Of a stretch of 64,000 bases of DNA, positions 8,214 through 16,417 are shown piece after piece. Numbering within the stretch: position 1 is the first letter of the stretch; each line of letters begins with the position of its first letter. The position numbers and the translations under genes were made by a program. The stretch is taken from assembly GCF_030378205.1 (NCBI RefSeq), contig NZ_CP127385.1, positions 5,992,001 through 6,056,000 on the forward strand, in the 5' to 3' direction. Source of the DNA: Bradyrhizobium sp. NP1. Lineage in GTDB: Bacteria; Pseudomonadota; Alphaproteobacteria; Rhizobiales; Xanthobacteraceae. Under the pieces are notes generated by a model. The model had not been told where the DNA came from, made no database searches, and saw nothing but the letters and a program-made list of their open reading frames with translations.

Positions 8214-8459
8214 TCAGGTCGAACTGGATCCGCCACTAGTTTGTCCTTGCTGATCCCAGCGAATGACAGACCAGGCTCTTTCGTGAAGATAGTAGAGGAT
8301 CATTTTCGTGATCGCTTCAGCGCCGGCGATCGAGCCCGCAACCTTGACGCTACCGGTGAAGATGAAACTCAGCACGAAGGTGTCGACACTACCGGTGACC
8401 CTCCAACTGACAGCCTTGAGAATGGAACGAAAGTGGGAATCTCGCACCCGAATGAACAT
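8214..8459 (-). CDS. DUF2061 family small membrane protein
   Basis: Protein of 81 residues. The core RSILKAVSWRVTGSVDTFVL, then SFIFTGSVKVAGSIAGAE, ITKMILYYLHERAWSVIRW is the DUF2061 signature: two membrane segments and a conserved YYLHER(V/A)W tail. ATG 8459 has a strong GGGAGGG ribosome-binding site. Family members are widespread, and the function is not known. It is not coupled to a neighbour here; a perfect 18-bp palindrome follows its stop. Confidence 0.75.
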   Translation of the reverse strand: MFIRVRDSHFRSILKAVSWRVTGSVDTFVLSFIFTGSVKVAGSIAGAEAITKMILYYLHERAWSVIRWDQQGQTSGGSSST

Positions 8460-8657
8460 CGGTCCCTCCCGCTTCCCTCCTGCGCTCGATCATGTCAGCT
8501 ACCTCCGCAAAGGCAGAGGAGACTCATCGAATTCGCTACAGCTACTCCTCCCCGGAGGCGACGGATTCGAAGCTTATTCGTACTGTCCTCCTCGCGGGGC
8601 TCGGCGACCACGACCGAGCCATCCTCGGCGGCGTTTTCTCGCAGCGTGGTGCAGATC

Positions 8658-9029
8658 TCAAGTCAGTCTATGAAATTCCGGCGGCAAAGCCTCTCGCACG
8701 AGTTCATTGAGATCTAACGCCTCGCCACTTTCTGTAATGTCCGAGAACAGCACCTCGACAAAAGGATGCTGGCGGTTGAACGTAGCGCCTCGCTGGTATT
8801 TCGCGCTCACAATCCGCTCAATCGCTGCAAGGTTCAGCTTGCCAAGCGCATTGTATTGATCGCGGAACAGACTTTGTCGTCCTCCGCGATACTGGACAGA
8901 CTCGGCCCAGACGTCCATCACTTTGCGGCCTATGAACGCCTCGATCCGTTCCGAGCCATCCTGGGCAAACAGCCGTAGCCCGTCCATGCTATGCGGTCCA
9001 TTATCGACGCCAAACTGTGTAAGTGACAT
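8658..9029 (-). CDS. DUF1488-like conserved hypothetical protein
   Basis: Soluble protein of 123 residues, with MDGLRLFAQDGSERIEAFIG near the N-terminus and AAIERIVSAKYQRGATF in the middle. This resembles the DUF1488 pattern of rhizobial hypotheticals, where a short beta-rich start is followed by a helix and a charged end. ATG 9029 follows AGGAG at good spacing. The gene lies 28 bases after the gene at 9058-9549, so the two form a small operon. Function unknown, family call tentative. Confidence 0.55.
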   Translation of the reverse strand: MSLTQFGVDNGPHSMDGLRLFAQDGSERIEAFIGRKVMDVWAESVQYRGGRQSLFRDQYNALGKLNLAAIERIVSAKYQRGATFNRQHPFVEVLFSDITESGEALDLNELVREALPPEFHRLT

Positions 9030-9057
9030 CGAGAGCTCTCCTATTGTTGGCGTTTAT

Positions 9058-9549
9058 TCACGTCGGCAGCCCGTCGCGGACTGCTCCTCCCTCGTCGTCC
9101 CACCGCGACAAAGCGGCAGCATCGCTGTGCGTGCTGTCGACTGGAGTGAGTTCGCTGTATGCGCCATCATCCTTGTGCTTGTGCAGAAACCGGGCGATCT
9201 GCCCCCGCAGCGCCGCTGTCTCCAGCAACTTACCCACGGACCCAGCGGTGTCGAAGACCTCCCGTTGCAGTGTCGTCGGCAAGGTGTTCCATTGCATGAT
9301 GAGCGCCGCCCCAAGACACCGCAGAACGTATTCTTCCTCGACGGCCAGGGCCGCGCCGCGGGATTGGTCATGGTTCGAAGCGTACACGGCACTCTTGTGA
9401 TCGTCCGCGAGGGCCTGTTCGTTATCCGCCAACGAAGCGAAGCGTCGTTCCAGTTTTTGAAATTCAAGGCTTTCCTCGGGGCGGGTCGAAGTCTTGACCA
9501 ACTCGCCGAACGCGGTTGCCTTTGCACGATACTGCAGAGATTTGAACAT
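9058..9549 (-). CDS. Conserved hypothetical helical protein
   Basis: Soluble, mostly helical protein of 163 residues with no signal peptide or membrane segment. N-terminal FKSLQYRAKATAFGELVKTS and the central EEEYVLRCLGAALIMQWNTL region resemble small cytoplasmic proteins found next to DUF1488 genes in Bradyrhizobium. ATG 9549 is preceded by AAAGGG. First gene of a two-gene minus-strand operon with 8658-9029. I do not recognise a function. Confidence 0.5.
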   Translation of the reverse strand: MFKSLQYRAKATAFGELVKTSTRPEESLEFQKLERRFASLADNEQALADDHKSAVYASNHDQSRGAALAVEEEYVLRCLGAALIMQWNTLPTTLQREVFDTAGSVGKLLETAALRGQIARFLHKHKDDGAYSELTPVDSTHSDAAALSRWDDEGGAVRDGLPT

Positions 9550-9712
9550 GCAGAGCCCTTTCGTTGGAAGTCTCCGCGCATCCCGACCAATCTCGAGGGT
9601 TGATCTGGATGATTATAGATATGGGGATCACAGGATCGAATAGCGAGCCCGCCAGCGCGAATTAGCCCTTGCAGATCGTGATATTCTTCTCGCCTCGCTG
9701 GTGGCGGGGTGA

Positions 9713-9877
9713 TGACCTATTACTACGCATTTCGCGGCGGCCCTCAGATCAAAGCGTTGCCGGGAACGCCTGATTTTGTCCGGCAATATCAGGAAGCACA
9801 CGCCAATCTTCGGAAGCCTCGCGCCGGCACCTTCATGTCAGTCATAGCGCAGTACAAGGCGGCGACGAAAAAATAGC
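9713..9877 (+). pseudogene. Tyrosine integrase remnant (N-terminal end)
   Basis: The frame from 9713 reads TYYYAFRGGPQIKALPGTPD, FVRQYQEAHANLRKPRAGTF and MSVIAQYKAATKK, then a stop. This is the extreme N-terminus of the rhizobial tyrosine recombinases whose next segment is seen at 7104-7484. The two pieces do not form one gene, being 2.2 kb apart with intact genes between. It lies 57 bases from a tRNA-Lys 3' end, the usual placement of an integrase next to its attachment site. Confidence 0.65.
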
Positions 9878-9933
9878 GCGTAAAACGAGGCCGTCTTGCC
9901 TCACCGCCTCTGCTGCTAAGTGCTTGAAAAGCT

Positions 9934-9978
9934 TGGTGGGCGCACCAGGGCTCGAACCTGGGACCCGCTGATTAAGAG
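9934..9978 (-). other. 3' end of a tRNA-Lys gene: probable att site scar
   Basis: Read on the minus strand this is CTCTTAATCAGCGGGTCCCA, then GGTTCGAGCCCTGGTGCGCC and CACCA: the anticodon loop (CTT) through T-arm, acceptor strand and CCA of a tRNA-Lys. The 5' half is absent, so it is not a functional tRNA. A duplicated tRNA 3' end beside an integrase remnant is the classic product of integration into a tRNA gene. Confidence 0.75.
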
Positions 9979-9999
9979 ACATGCTGTTCGCCTTGATTT

Positions 10000-10875
10000 C
10001 TCGAGGTAATTTTTCCAATTAAGTCAAAAAGCGATCATTGGATATCAACGGCTTACATCGAAAAATCCAACTACTAAGGCGCCTCGCTGTTGGCCGATCG
10101 ACGATCTACCGAAGTCCATGCCGAGGGCATCGAGCATCACTTGTCGGAAGCGACGCGCCGGGCTTTCTCGCGGGATCGAGCATCAAGAAGGTGAGTTGAC
10201 GACAGGAAATCTCGTCTGGTCTGCCTTCCATCGAGCGCTCCCCTTCTCCTGCAAGCGCAGCCAAATTGCAGACTGTTTTCGAAGCATCGTCGCGCCGATA
10301 CGCGAGGCCGATCGGCGCACGTTCTTGGCCGCATCAATGGCGATTCCAATTGAGGGCCAGATTGAACTGAGTCTATCTAGCGAGCCTCAAGCCGCGCCCC
10401 TGGATCGGGCTGGCGAGGATCACGCCTTAGAATGGGAATGTGGCGGTTCGAACACGACTCCCATGCTGGCGACGCAGTGCTGATCGCGCCGGTCTCCAGC
10501 CAAATTCCCTGCAAACAGGGAATTTTCAGGGAATTGGCAGAATTTGGCGTATTCAAGACAGCGAATGCGGCCAAAAAGACTGCAATTCCAGCGATCGTGC
10601 TTTGATTCCCTGCCTTGGCTAACAGGGAATTATTTTTGGCTAACGGGGAATTTGCAGCAGCATAACAAGCAAATCCGATGGAACATCATAAGATGTCTCA
10701 CACAGTTGTCTCGTGGTCGCAAACACGATCTTGTTCTCACTTTCGATTTGCAGACGAGGAGAGCGACGACAATTGAGCGTGGACGCCTCGAGGCGAGGCC
10801 CTTTGGCGTAAGCGCCACGAGGCGTGGGAGCTGCAGCGACTTCAAACAAGGGCAGTGTTGCGAGGCGGAACGCAT
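10000..10875. other. Gene-free stretch beyond the tRNA scar
   Basis: No frame here shows a recognisable protein, signal peptide or ribosome-binding site; codon pattern looks random on both strands. The only structure is a short direct repeat at 10615-10652. It probably represents decayed mobile-element cargo. Confidence 0.4.
10615..10652 (+). repeat. Two near-identical 17-base direct repeats
   Basis: TTGGCTAACAGGGAATT at 10615-10631 and TTGGCTAACGGGGAATT at 10636-10652 differ at one base and are separated by four. Related AGGGAATT words also occur at about 10508-10535. Purpose unknown. Confidence 0.5.
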
Positions 10876-11145
10876 CCCGCCAGGGCGCCGCCGATTTAAG
10901 CCGATCCGCGCCAGCGTCTCATAGACTGCAATGTGGCCCTGCCCCATGGCCTGCTAAATAGCCGTGACGGTTGCTTCGTGGATACGGCCGGGATCGTTGT
11001 CGAACACGAGCTTGTCTCCTCCGCCGGGCTTGATGGTCTTGAAGCCCTCGGAGAGAACATGCTCGCGATGGAAGTATCGTTAATGAGGATCTATGACATC
11101 ACGGTGCGCCCGCAAGGTGCGTCCGCCGAGGGCAAGCTCACCTAT
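10876..11145 (-). pseudogene. Decayed copy of an HlyD-family gene segment
   Basis: The DNA aligns by eye over about 260 bases with the intact HlyD gene at 13051-13315, for example GGCCCTGCCCCA, GCCGTGACGGT and GGCTTGATGGTCTTGAAGCC. Reading frames are broken by stops and small shifts (for example CTGCTAAATAGCC replaces CCTGCGGGATGGCC). It corresponds to roughly residues 228-316 of the intact protein, the beta-domain after the hairpin. Confidence 0.65.
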
Positions 11146-11147
11146 CT

Positions 11148-11248
11148 ACGGCTTCATCTCGACCCCCGAGCCTGGCTCGCATGTCCTTGAACACGACAGC
11201 ATCGCTTCTATGATCCGCTCATCGGGGTAAGCCTTGCAGGTCGAACCC
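11148..11248 (-). pseudogene. Decayed 3' end of an HdeA-family gene
   Basis: About 100 bases resemble the 3' end of the intact HdeA-family gene at 19143-19238: the segment TTGAACACGACAGC, then a diverged ATGATCCGCTCATCGGG against ATGATGCGTTTCTCGGG, then CCTTGCAG. Frames are interrupted. It directly abuts the decayed hlyD piece, so the two genes were probably neighbours in an older copy of this region. Confidence 0.5.
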
Positions 11249-11286
11249 ATGCCGGCCCGTAAGACCGGGATGGGCTGATTGGTTCC

Positions 11287-12717
11287 TCAAGTCATTTTCT
11301 TCGCAGCAGGAACCGTCCATGTGCCGTTGATGATGGATGGGTCCGTTTCCTGCGGCCAGTACATGCGCAGCATGAGGATGAAGTCTCCCTCAGGTGCGGG
11401 AAGCCAGTTTGACTCCTTGTCCTTACCCGGGGAGTCCTTCTGGATGTAGAGATCGGTCGAGCCGTCCGGATTTTGCTTGAGGTCTTGCCGCGCGCTGATC
11501 GAGTAGCGGTTGAGCGGATTTTCCACGAAGAAGTAGCCGCTGTTGTACATCGTGAGCGACCAAAATCCCTCGGCGGGAGGCAGGTGCCCCTTCGGGAATC
11601 GCATGACGTACTTGTTTGCGCCATTGTACTTGTGGCCATCCGCGTCCTTTTGCGAGGTCGGATAGACCGCATCCTGCGGACGATTGGCGCCAAGCCCGAT
11701 CGCGGTGATAAGGGCCCGCATCAGATAGTCGGTGCCATAGATGCCGGTTCTCGTCGTGTAGGCAAAGCCATTCTCGTCCTTGATGGACTTGTTGATCTTG
11801 AACTGAAGCATGATCCTGTCGAACGAAACCTCCGGCACGCGCTTCACGAAGTCCGCCTTGAGCTTGCTCTCGTCAAAATCCTGCCCGGGAACGATGCCGA
11901 TGCGGGCAAACTTGGCAAGTTGAGGCGCATCCGCTGCGTAGGGCGGATTGGCTTTCATGAGCTCGCACAGCAGCTTGAAATACGACACCGCGTCCAATCG
12001 ATTGACCTGTTCGCGGACGGCCGCCTTCATGTCGATCGAGGGATCGACTTTTCCCGCAGGCGGCGTGTACGGCTTGCCGTAGGCGCTGAGCGGAACGAGC
12101 TTGAACTCGTCCTGCAGCTTGTGGACCGCCGCATAGTCCTCGGGCGTGCCGGTGCAATAGATGCGGCCGAGCAGCCACACAATGTTGGTCGGCGACTTGT
12201 ACTCCTTCACGCCGTCCGGCAGCGTGCCCTTCCAGCCAGGTCCGGTGATCGCGTAGGCCTGCGCCCCGGTGCCGGTGGTGCGCTTGCCCGGGACCTGAAA
12301 CACCGTGGTCCAGCCGTCCAGCATCGGCATCAGGAAATAACGCCCCTTCATGTCCGGGATGCTAAAGACCCACGGTTCTTTCCCGACATCGAAAAAGGAA
12401 GTCGTGTAGAGCGTGTCCGCGTTCGGTGCCGTGACGTCTTTGAATGAGGCATCCGGATACTGGCGCATCTTGATGATCTGTCCCATCGGCGCCTTCGTTC
12501 CCACGGGTTCAGCGACGTTGGTGAGAACCCGGCGGGTCATCTCCATCGTCACCAACGGATAGCCAAATATGTAGGCGTCGCTCGCGAGCCAAAAGTCCTC
12601 CAAACCCTCGCCAATGCCGAGAAAGGATCCCTGCTGAGCCAACGCTGAACGACTCATGACCGCTCCCGTGAGCAGACCTATTCCGCCAAACGCGGCGAAC
12701 CGACGGGTAATTTCCAC
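11287..12717 (-). CDS. DUF1254/DUF1214 domain secreted protein (copy 1)
   Basis: Protein of 476 residues with a twin-arginine-like leader (TRRFAAFGGIGLLTGAV, cleavage near ALAQQ), so it is exported to the periplasm. After the leader come the DUF1254 domain (ASDAYIFGYPLVTMEMTRR, PNADTLYTTSFFDVGKEPWV) and a C-terminal DUF1214 domain (GFWSLTMYNSGYFFVENPLN, then NRYSI, ESNWLPAPEGDFILMLRMYW). Family members are widespread, and their biochemical role is not established. A second, diverged copy lies at 14831-16300. A hairpin at 12769-12805 separates it from the upstream HlyD gene, so it may have its own promoter. Confidence 0.8.
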   Translation of the reverse strand: MEITRRFAAFGGIGLLTGAVMSRSALAQQGSFLGIGEGLEDFWLASDAYIFGYPLVTMEMTRRVLTNVAEPVGTKAPMGQIIKMRQYPDASFKDVTAPNADTLYTTSFFDVGKEPWVFSIPDMKGRYFLMPMLDGWTTVFQVPGKRTTGTGAQAYAITGPGWKGTLPDGVKEYKSPTNIVWLLGRIYCTGTPEDYAAVHKLQDEFKLVPLSAYGKPYTPPAGKVDPSIDMKAAVREQVNRLDAVSYFKLLCELMKANPPYAADAPQLAKFARIGIVPGQDFDESKLKADFVKRVPEVSFDRIMLQFKINKSIKDENGFAYTTRTGIYGTDYLMRALITAIGLGANRPQDAVYPTSQKDADGHKYNGANKYVMRFPKGHLPPAEGFWSLTMYNSGYFFVENPLNRYSISARQDLKQNPDGSTDLYIQKDSPGKDKESNWLPAPEGDFILMLRMYWPQETDPSIINGTWTVPAAKKMT

Positions 12718-12768
12718 TTTTACACTCCTCTTCTGATGAACAAAGATTGATGATGCCCACTAGCGATT

Positions 12769-12805
12769 CACTGACAGCGCCGAGATAAGAGGCGCACTGT
12801 CAGTG
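12769..12805. terminator. Hairpin between the HlyD and DUF1254 genes
   Basis: Arms CACTGACAGCGCC (12769-12781) and GGCGCACTGTCAGTG (12791-12805) pair with a two-base bulge around a nine-base loop. It lies 85 bases past the HlyD stop on the minus strand. No clear T-run follows; it may be a terminator or an mRNA stability stem. Confidence 0.45.
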
Positions 12806-12889
12806 CAAGCGCGCCTGGTCGTCCTCATGTTGACTTCCTTTCTTTGCGATCCGGACACGCCGGTGTCGGCGTGTCCGCGCGAGAGACTG

Positions 12890-13999
12890 TCAAAGATACG
12901 CCGTATACGAGCTGATCCAGACCAGGATCGACATGAGCAAGCCGATGACGCCGGCATTGTCCGCGAACGCGGTGGCGGTGCCGGGCATCCCAAGCCTGAG
13001 CTGGCCGCGATCGATGGTCTTTGGAATGGAAATGGCCGCCGGATAGACCTTGGCGCCGCCGATCGAGCCGACCCGTGCCAGCGTGCCCGAGACCGTGATC
13101 TGGCCCTGCCCCACGCCCTGCGGGATGGCCGTGACGGTCGCTTCGTGGATGCGGCCGGGGTCGTCGTCGAACACGAGCTTGACCCGCGCGCCGGGCTTGA
13201 TGGTCTTGAAGCCGTTCGGCGAGAACATGCCCGCGATCACAATATCATCCGTAAGGATGTACGACATCACGGCACGCGCCTGCATGGCACGATCGCCGAC
13301 GGCGAGCGCCATCACCGTAACTGTGCCATCGCCGATCGCGCGGATTGTCGTCTGCTCGAGCTCCCATTTGGCGTTGTCGAGCTGGGCCTGGACTTGCGCG
13401 ACGGTCGTGTTGACGCCGCCGATCTCCGACTCCATGGCCAATCGCGCACTCAGTTGCGCCGCCTTGGCCGCCTGGAGCTGGAATTCCACCGTCTCGTACT
13501 GCACCTGAACGTCTTGCAAGCGAAACTCGGTCTGCGCGTCCTCGCCGACCAGCTTGCGGTAATCGGCAAGCCGCTGGATGTGATAGGCGAGCTGCTTGCT
13601 CAGCCCCTCGACATTCGCCCGAGCCTGCTCGTAGTTGGCCGTCAGTTGCTTGGCCTGCTGGCGCGCTTGGGCGAGCGATGCCTCGAGCTGGTTGACTTTG
13701 TACTGGAACGGCGCCGGATCAATACGAAACAGCACCGCGCCCGCTTTCACCGGCTCGTTCGGCTTGACCGGAATTTCAACCACCTCGCCGGAGACATTGG
13801 GCGTGATCTCCGCGACGCGGGAAACCACGACAAAGCTTCCCGACGGAGTCAGGTAATTGAAGAGCGCCAGGAACGTCGCGAGGATCAGTGCGCCGATCAC
13901 GGCAGTAACCGTGCCGGATGCCCATCCCCAGCCCACCAACTTGAACTTTCGGAAAATTATCCAGACCACAATCAGATAGAGGAAAAGAATGATCAGCAT
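12890..13999 (-). CDS. HlyD-family membrane fusion protein (EmrA/YibH type)
   Basis: Inner-membrane periplasmic adaptor of 369 residues. Two hydrophobic segments lie at the N-terminus (LIILFLYLIVVWIIF and VTAVIGALILATFLALF), then the biotinyl-lipoyl-like half PNVSGEVVEIPVKPNEPVKAG, a long coiled-coil hairpin (about 90-200), and the beta domain. An extra hydrophobic end, GVIGLLMSILVWISSYTAYL, is present. Such proteins link an inner-membrane pump to an outer-membrane channel, but no pump gene is adjacent. A decayed second copy of its middle lies at 10876-11145. Substrate unknown. Confidence 0.75.
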   Translation of the reverse strand: MLIILFLYLIVVWIIFRKFKLVGWGWASGTVTAVIGALILATFLALFNYLTPSGSFVVVSRVAEITPNVSGEVVEIPVKPNEPVKAGAVLFRIDPAPFQYKVNQLEASLAQARQQAKQLTANYEQARANVEGLSKQLAYHIQRLADYRKLVGEDAQTEFRLQDVQVQYETVEFQLQAAKAAQLSARLAMESEIGGVNTTVAQVQAQLDNAKWELEQTTIRAIGDGTVTVMALAVGDRAMQARAVMSYILTDDIVIAGMFSPNGFKTIKPGARVKLVFDDDPGRIHEATVTAIPQGVGQGQITVSGTLARVGSIGGAKVYPAAISIPKTIDRGQLRLGMPGTATAFADNAGVIGLLMSILVWISSYTAYL

Positions 14000-14407
14000 C
14001 GCATTGCAACCAGACCGCCCGTGATCGTCTTTTGCTCATTGAAGTATGAATGGATCGAGCGGGCTATGCAGTTTCGGCAATATGGATGACGCGCCATCAA
14101 TGCTCCGCTTGAGCAGATCCCGGACACTCCCGACCGGTCCGTGGCCGCCGATATGTTCGGGAGAGCAAAGCACTGGACAATTCGGAGGAAAGCACCACCC
14201 AACTGCAGATCGATGCGCCGATCTGTCGTAGGTCATTTCGCAAACGACGGCGTCCGCGTTTCTTCCTGCTACCGCTGCAGCTTTCGAACCGGCTTTTGCA
14301 GCGACCGGAATGAGTCAACAGAATTGTCGTCCGGCCTCGCCGCAGATCCATCGGCCTTCTGCTGCGACCATCCTATGCATATGAACCAGGCGCATCAGCC
14401 GCAGTTT
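14000..14407. other. Gene-free stretch upstream of the HlyD gene
   Basis: Several short overlapping frames on both strands, none with a recognisable domain or good start. It should hold the HlyD promoter near 14000-14100; no clear promoter boxes were identified. Confidence 0.35.
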
Positions 14408-14452
14408 GCCCGGCGCAAAGACGCCGGGTCAAATTCTGCGCAGTTCTGCTAG
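14408..14452 (-). repeat. 45-bp hairpin repeat, copy 1
   Basis: Contains GCCCGGCGCAAAGACGCCGG, a 7-bp stem with a five-base loop, followed by a CAAATT.TGCGCA.TT.TGCTAG tail. The 45-base unit matches 16373-16417 at about 38 positions. Here it is not next to an intact gene end, so it may be all that remains of a second copy of the gene cluster. Confidence 0.55.
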
Positions 14453-14580
14453 GCCGTGAACCCATAAATCTGCCGGTCGGTCGACTTGCCAGAGTCCGCT
14501 ATGCCCCGATAGCGACCAAATTCCGCAGCACAGCGAAATGACGCGATGGGTCAATTGCGAACATTGCCCAATAACTCCAC

Positions 14581-14808
14581 TCAGGCAAATTTCTTTCTCG
14601 AGCAGATATTCATAGCAATCACTCTCTTGCCGAAGATCCTTGTACCCTCCGGGCTCAATGGCAAATCATTTGGCATACCCGCATAAATCCAAAATGCGCC
14701 GGCCGCGATGCCGCCGAGCCACGCAATGACCGGGATTGCACACTCACAAGCCCAGTAGCACGGCAGTATCGGCCGAATGCGTTCATCCGTGGCACTGTCG
14801 CCACGCAT
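14581..14808 (-). CDS. Possible small membrane protein, uncertain
   Basis: A 75-codon frame with one good membrane segment (IPVIAWLGGIAAGAFWIYAG) followed by a conserved-looking LPLSPEGTRIFGKRVIAMNI. Neither the start (no ribosome-binding site) nor the end (CSRKKFA) looks natural, so it may be the middle of a truncated gene. It lies 23 bases past the stop of the DUF1254 copy 2 gene on the same strand. Confidence 0.25.
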   Translation of the reverse strand: MRGDSATDERIRPILPCYWACECAIPVIAWLGGIAAGAFWIYAGMPNDLPLSPEGTRIFGKRVIAMNICSRKKFA

Positions 14809-14830
14809 CCGGCCGATACAAATCCGATCT

Positions 14831-16300
14831 CTACGACACGCGCTTGAAGGCGGGAGGCTTCCATGTTCCCTCGCCAGCCGGCAAGATCGATGGCGGCGTG
14901 GTTTTCGGCCAGTACAGCCGCATCACCACATAGATCGGACCATCCGGCGCCGGCAGCCAGTTTGCCTCCTTGTCCGCTCCCGGAGGCTTGTTCTGGATGT
15001 AGATCGTCAGCGAGCCGTCGGAGCCGAGCTTCATGTTCGGCAGCATCGGCGAGTTGATCAAGTAACGGTTGATGGGGTTCTTCACCAGGAACTGCGTCTT
15101 GCCGTCATACATCGTGACAGACCAGAAGGCATTGACCGGCGGCAACTGTCCCGCCGGGAAGGTCAGCGTGTAGTTCGACTTCGAGCAGTCGAGTTCTTTG
15201 CCATCGGCGTCCGCTTTGAGCAGAGGATACATGGCCTCCACCGCGTCGTTGCCATAGATGCCGGCCTTCGCGGCTGCCGCGCGCAAGAGCCAGTCGCCAT
15301 GAAAGAATGCGGCATCGCCGAACGACGCGCCGACGCGCCAGCCGTTGATGTCCTTGCCGAGGGTCGTAGCGGCTTCGGTGACCTTGCGCTCGCCCTCCTT
15401 CATGCCAAGCAGGATCTCGGCCTTGTCTTCCAGCGACAGGCTGCGGAAATCAAAGCTCTTCCCCGGTCCCACACCGATCCGCGCCAATTGCTCGCGGATC
15501 CAGCGATCCTCCGGCAGCGCTGGTGCGAACTGAAGCGCGAAATCCAGATATTCGAAGAACTCGGTGCGGACGAGATCCTTCGCGAATTTGGGGAAAGAAA
15601 GCGCCGGCGCCGGCGCGGGCGCAGGCTGGTTCAGGAAGCTGGAGAGCGATTGCGCCTTGTAGCCGGCCTGAATCTTCTTGACGGCCTCAATATCGGCCGG
15701 GTCGAACAGCTGCGTCCGGAAGAGTGCCAGGCAGAAATCGGTGGTCGAACGGAACACCTTCTTGATGCCGGGGGGCGTCACGCCGGTCCATCGCGGGCCG
15801 ACGACCATATAGCTTCCGGCATCGCTGCCGGTGGCGCGCGTGCCGACATAGCCGAAATTATACGTGTTAAGGTCGTTCAGCTGCAGCGCGTAGTAGCGCT
15901 TGGGATCAATCGCCGGCACCGAAAAGACAATGGGCTCGGCCCGAAGGTCCAGCCATGCGAACGAATACGGCGTGTCGCTATTGGGCGTGATGACGACGGT
16001 ATCTTCGTAGGTGAAGACGCGCGCTTCGTTGAACAGCGTATTGAACGGCGCCTTGTACTGGCCCGACGACTTGTCGACAGCGTACTCATTCATGACGCCA
16101 TAGGCCATCACCATCGGCAGGCCATAGATGAAGCCGGCCTCCGCAATGTCCTTGGCCTTGAAGAATCCGGGCCGATCGGACGACTGGGCCAAGGCCTGGC
16201 CTGATGTCGCGCCGGCAGCGGTGATCGTCGCCAGTGCGGCAGATCGCAGGAAATCACGCTTCGTCAGCATGGACGGGCTCTGGGTCGATCGCTTTTGCAT
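14831..16300 (-). CDS. DUF1254/DUF1214 domain secreted protein (copy 2)
   Basis: Protein of about 489 residues. ATG 16300 (MQKRSTQSPSM) follows GGAG; the frame extends further upstream without a ribosome-binding site. The leader TKRDFLRSAALATITAAGAT is a twin-arginine-type signal with KR in place of RR, ending near ALAQS. Then come DUF1254 (AGFIYGLPMVMAYGVMNEYA, TPNSDTPYSFAWLDL) and DUF1214 (AFWSVTMYDGKTQFLVKNPI, then NRYLINS, EANWLPAPDGPIYVVMRLYW). A proline/alanine linker PAPAPAP is present. It follows the secreted-protein gene at 16414 and the porin at 17169 on the same strand, so it may be the last gene of that operon, although the hairpin repeat at 16373-16417 may limit read-through. Confidence 0.8.
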   Translation of the reverse strand: MQKRSTQSPSMLTKRDFLRSAALATITAAGATSGQALAQSSDRPGFFKAKDIAEAGFIYGLPMVMAYGVMNEYAVDKSSGQYKAPFNTLFNEARVFTYEDTVVITPNSDTPYSFAWLDLRAEPIVFSVPAIDPKRYYALQLNDLNTYNFGYVGTRATGSDAGSYMVVGPRWTGVTPPGIKKVFRSTTDFCLALFRTQLFDPADIEAVKKIQAGYKAQSLSSFLNQPAPAPAPALSFPKFAKDLVRTEFFEYLDFALQFAPALPEDRWIREQLARIGVGPGKSFDFRSLSLEDKAEILLGMKEGERKVTEAATTLGKDINGWRVGASFGDAAFFHGDWLLRAAAAKAGIYGNDAVEAMYPLLKADADGKELDCSKSNYTLTFPAGQLPPVNAFWSVTMYDGKTQFLVKNPINRYLINSPMLPNMKLGSDGSLTIYIQNKPPGADKEANWLPAPDGPIYVVMRLYWPKTTPPSILPAGEGTWKPPAFKRVS

Positions 16301-16372
16301 CAAATACTCCGTTTCCGTGGTGGACGGGCAGAAGCGAGCAGACACGCAACGCGCCTGCTCGTCCGCTTGCCG

Positions 16373-16417
16373 GCCCGGCGTAAAAACGCCGGGCTAAATT
16401 CCGCGCAATTCCGCTAG
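16373..16417 (-). repeat. 45-bp hairpin repeat, copy 2
   Basis: Contains GCCCGGCGTAAAAACGCCGG with the same stem as copy 1 at 14408. It overlaps the stop codon of the gene ending at 16414 and lies between two cotranscribed genes, where it could attenuate transcription or protect the 3' end. Confidence 0.6.

Noticed and set aside
9934..9978. A functional tRNA-Lys gene
   Set aside because: Only the 3' part from the anticodon loop to CCA is present; no 5' half follows on the minus strand.
11473..12447. 324-codon plus-strand frame
   Set aside because: Antisense to the DUF1254 gene, rich in Arg/His/Asp as expected from codon-position bias, no domain.
12803..14089. 428-codon plus-strand frame
   Set aside because: Antisense to the HlyD gene; composition (Arg, Asp, Leu, His repeats) is typical of a shadow frame.
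14777..16204. 475-codon plus-strand frame
   Set aside because: Antisense to DUF1254 copy 2, no recognisable motif or ribosome-binding site.
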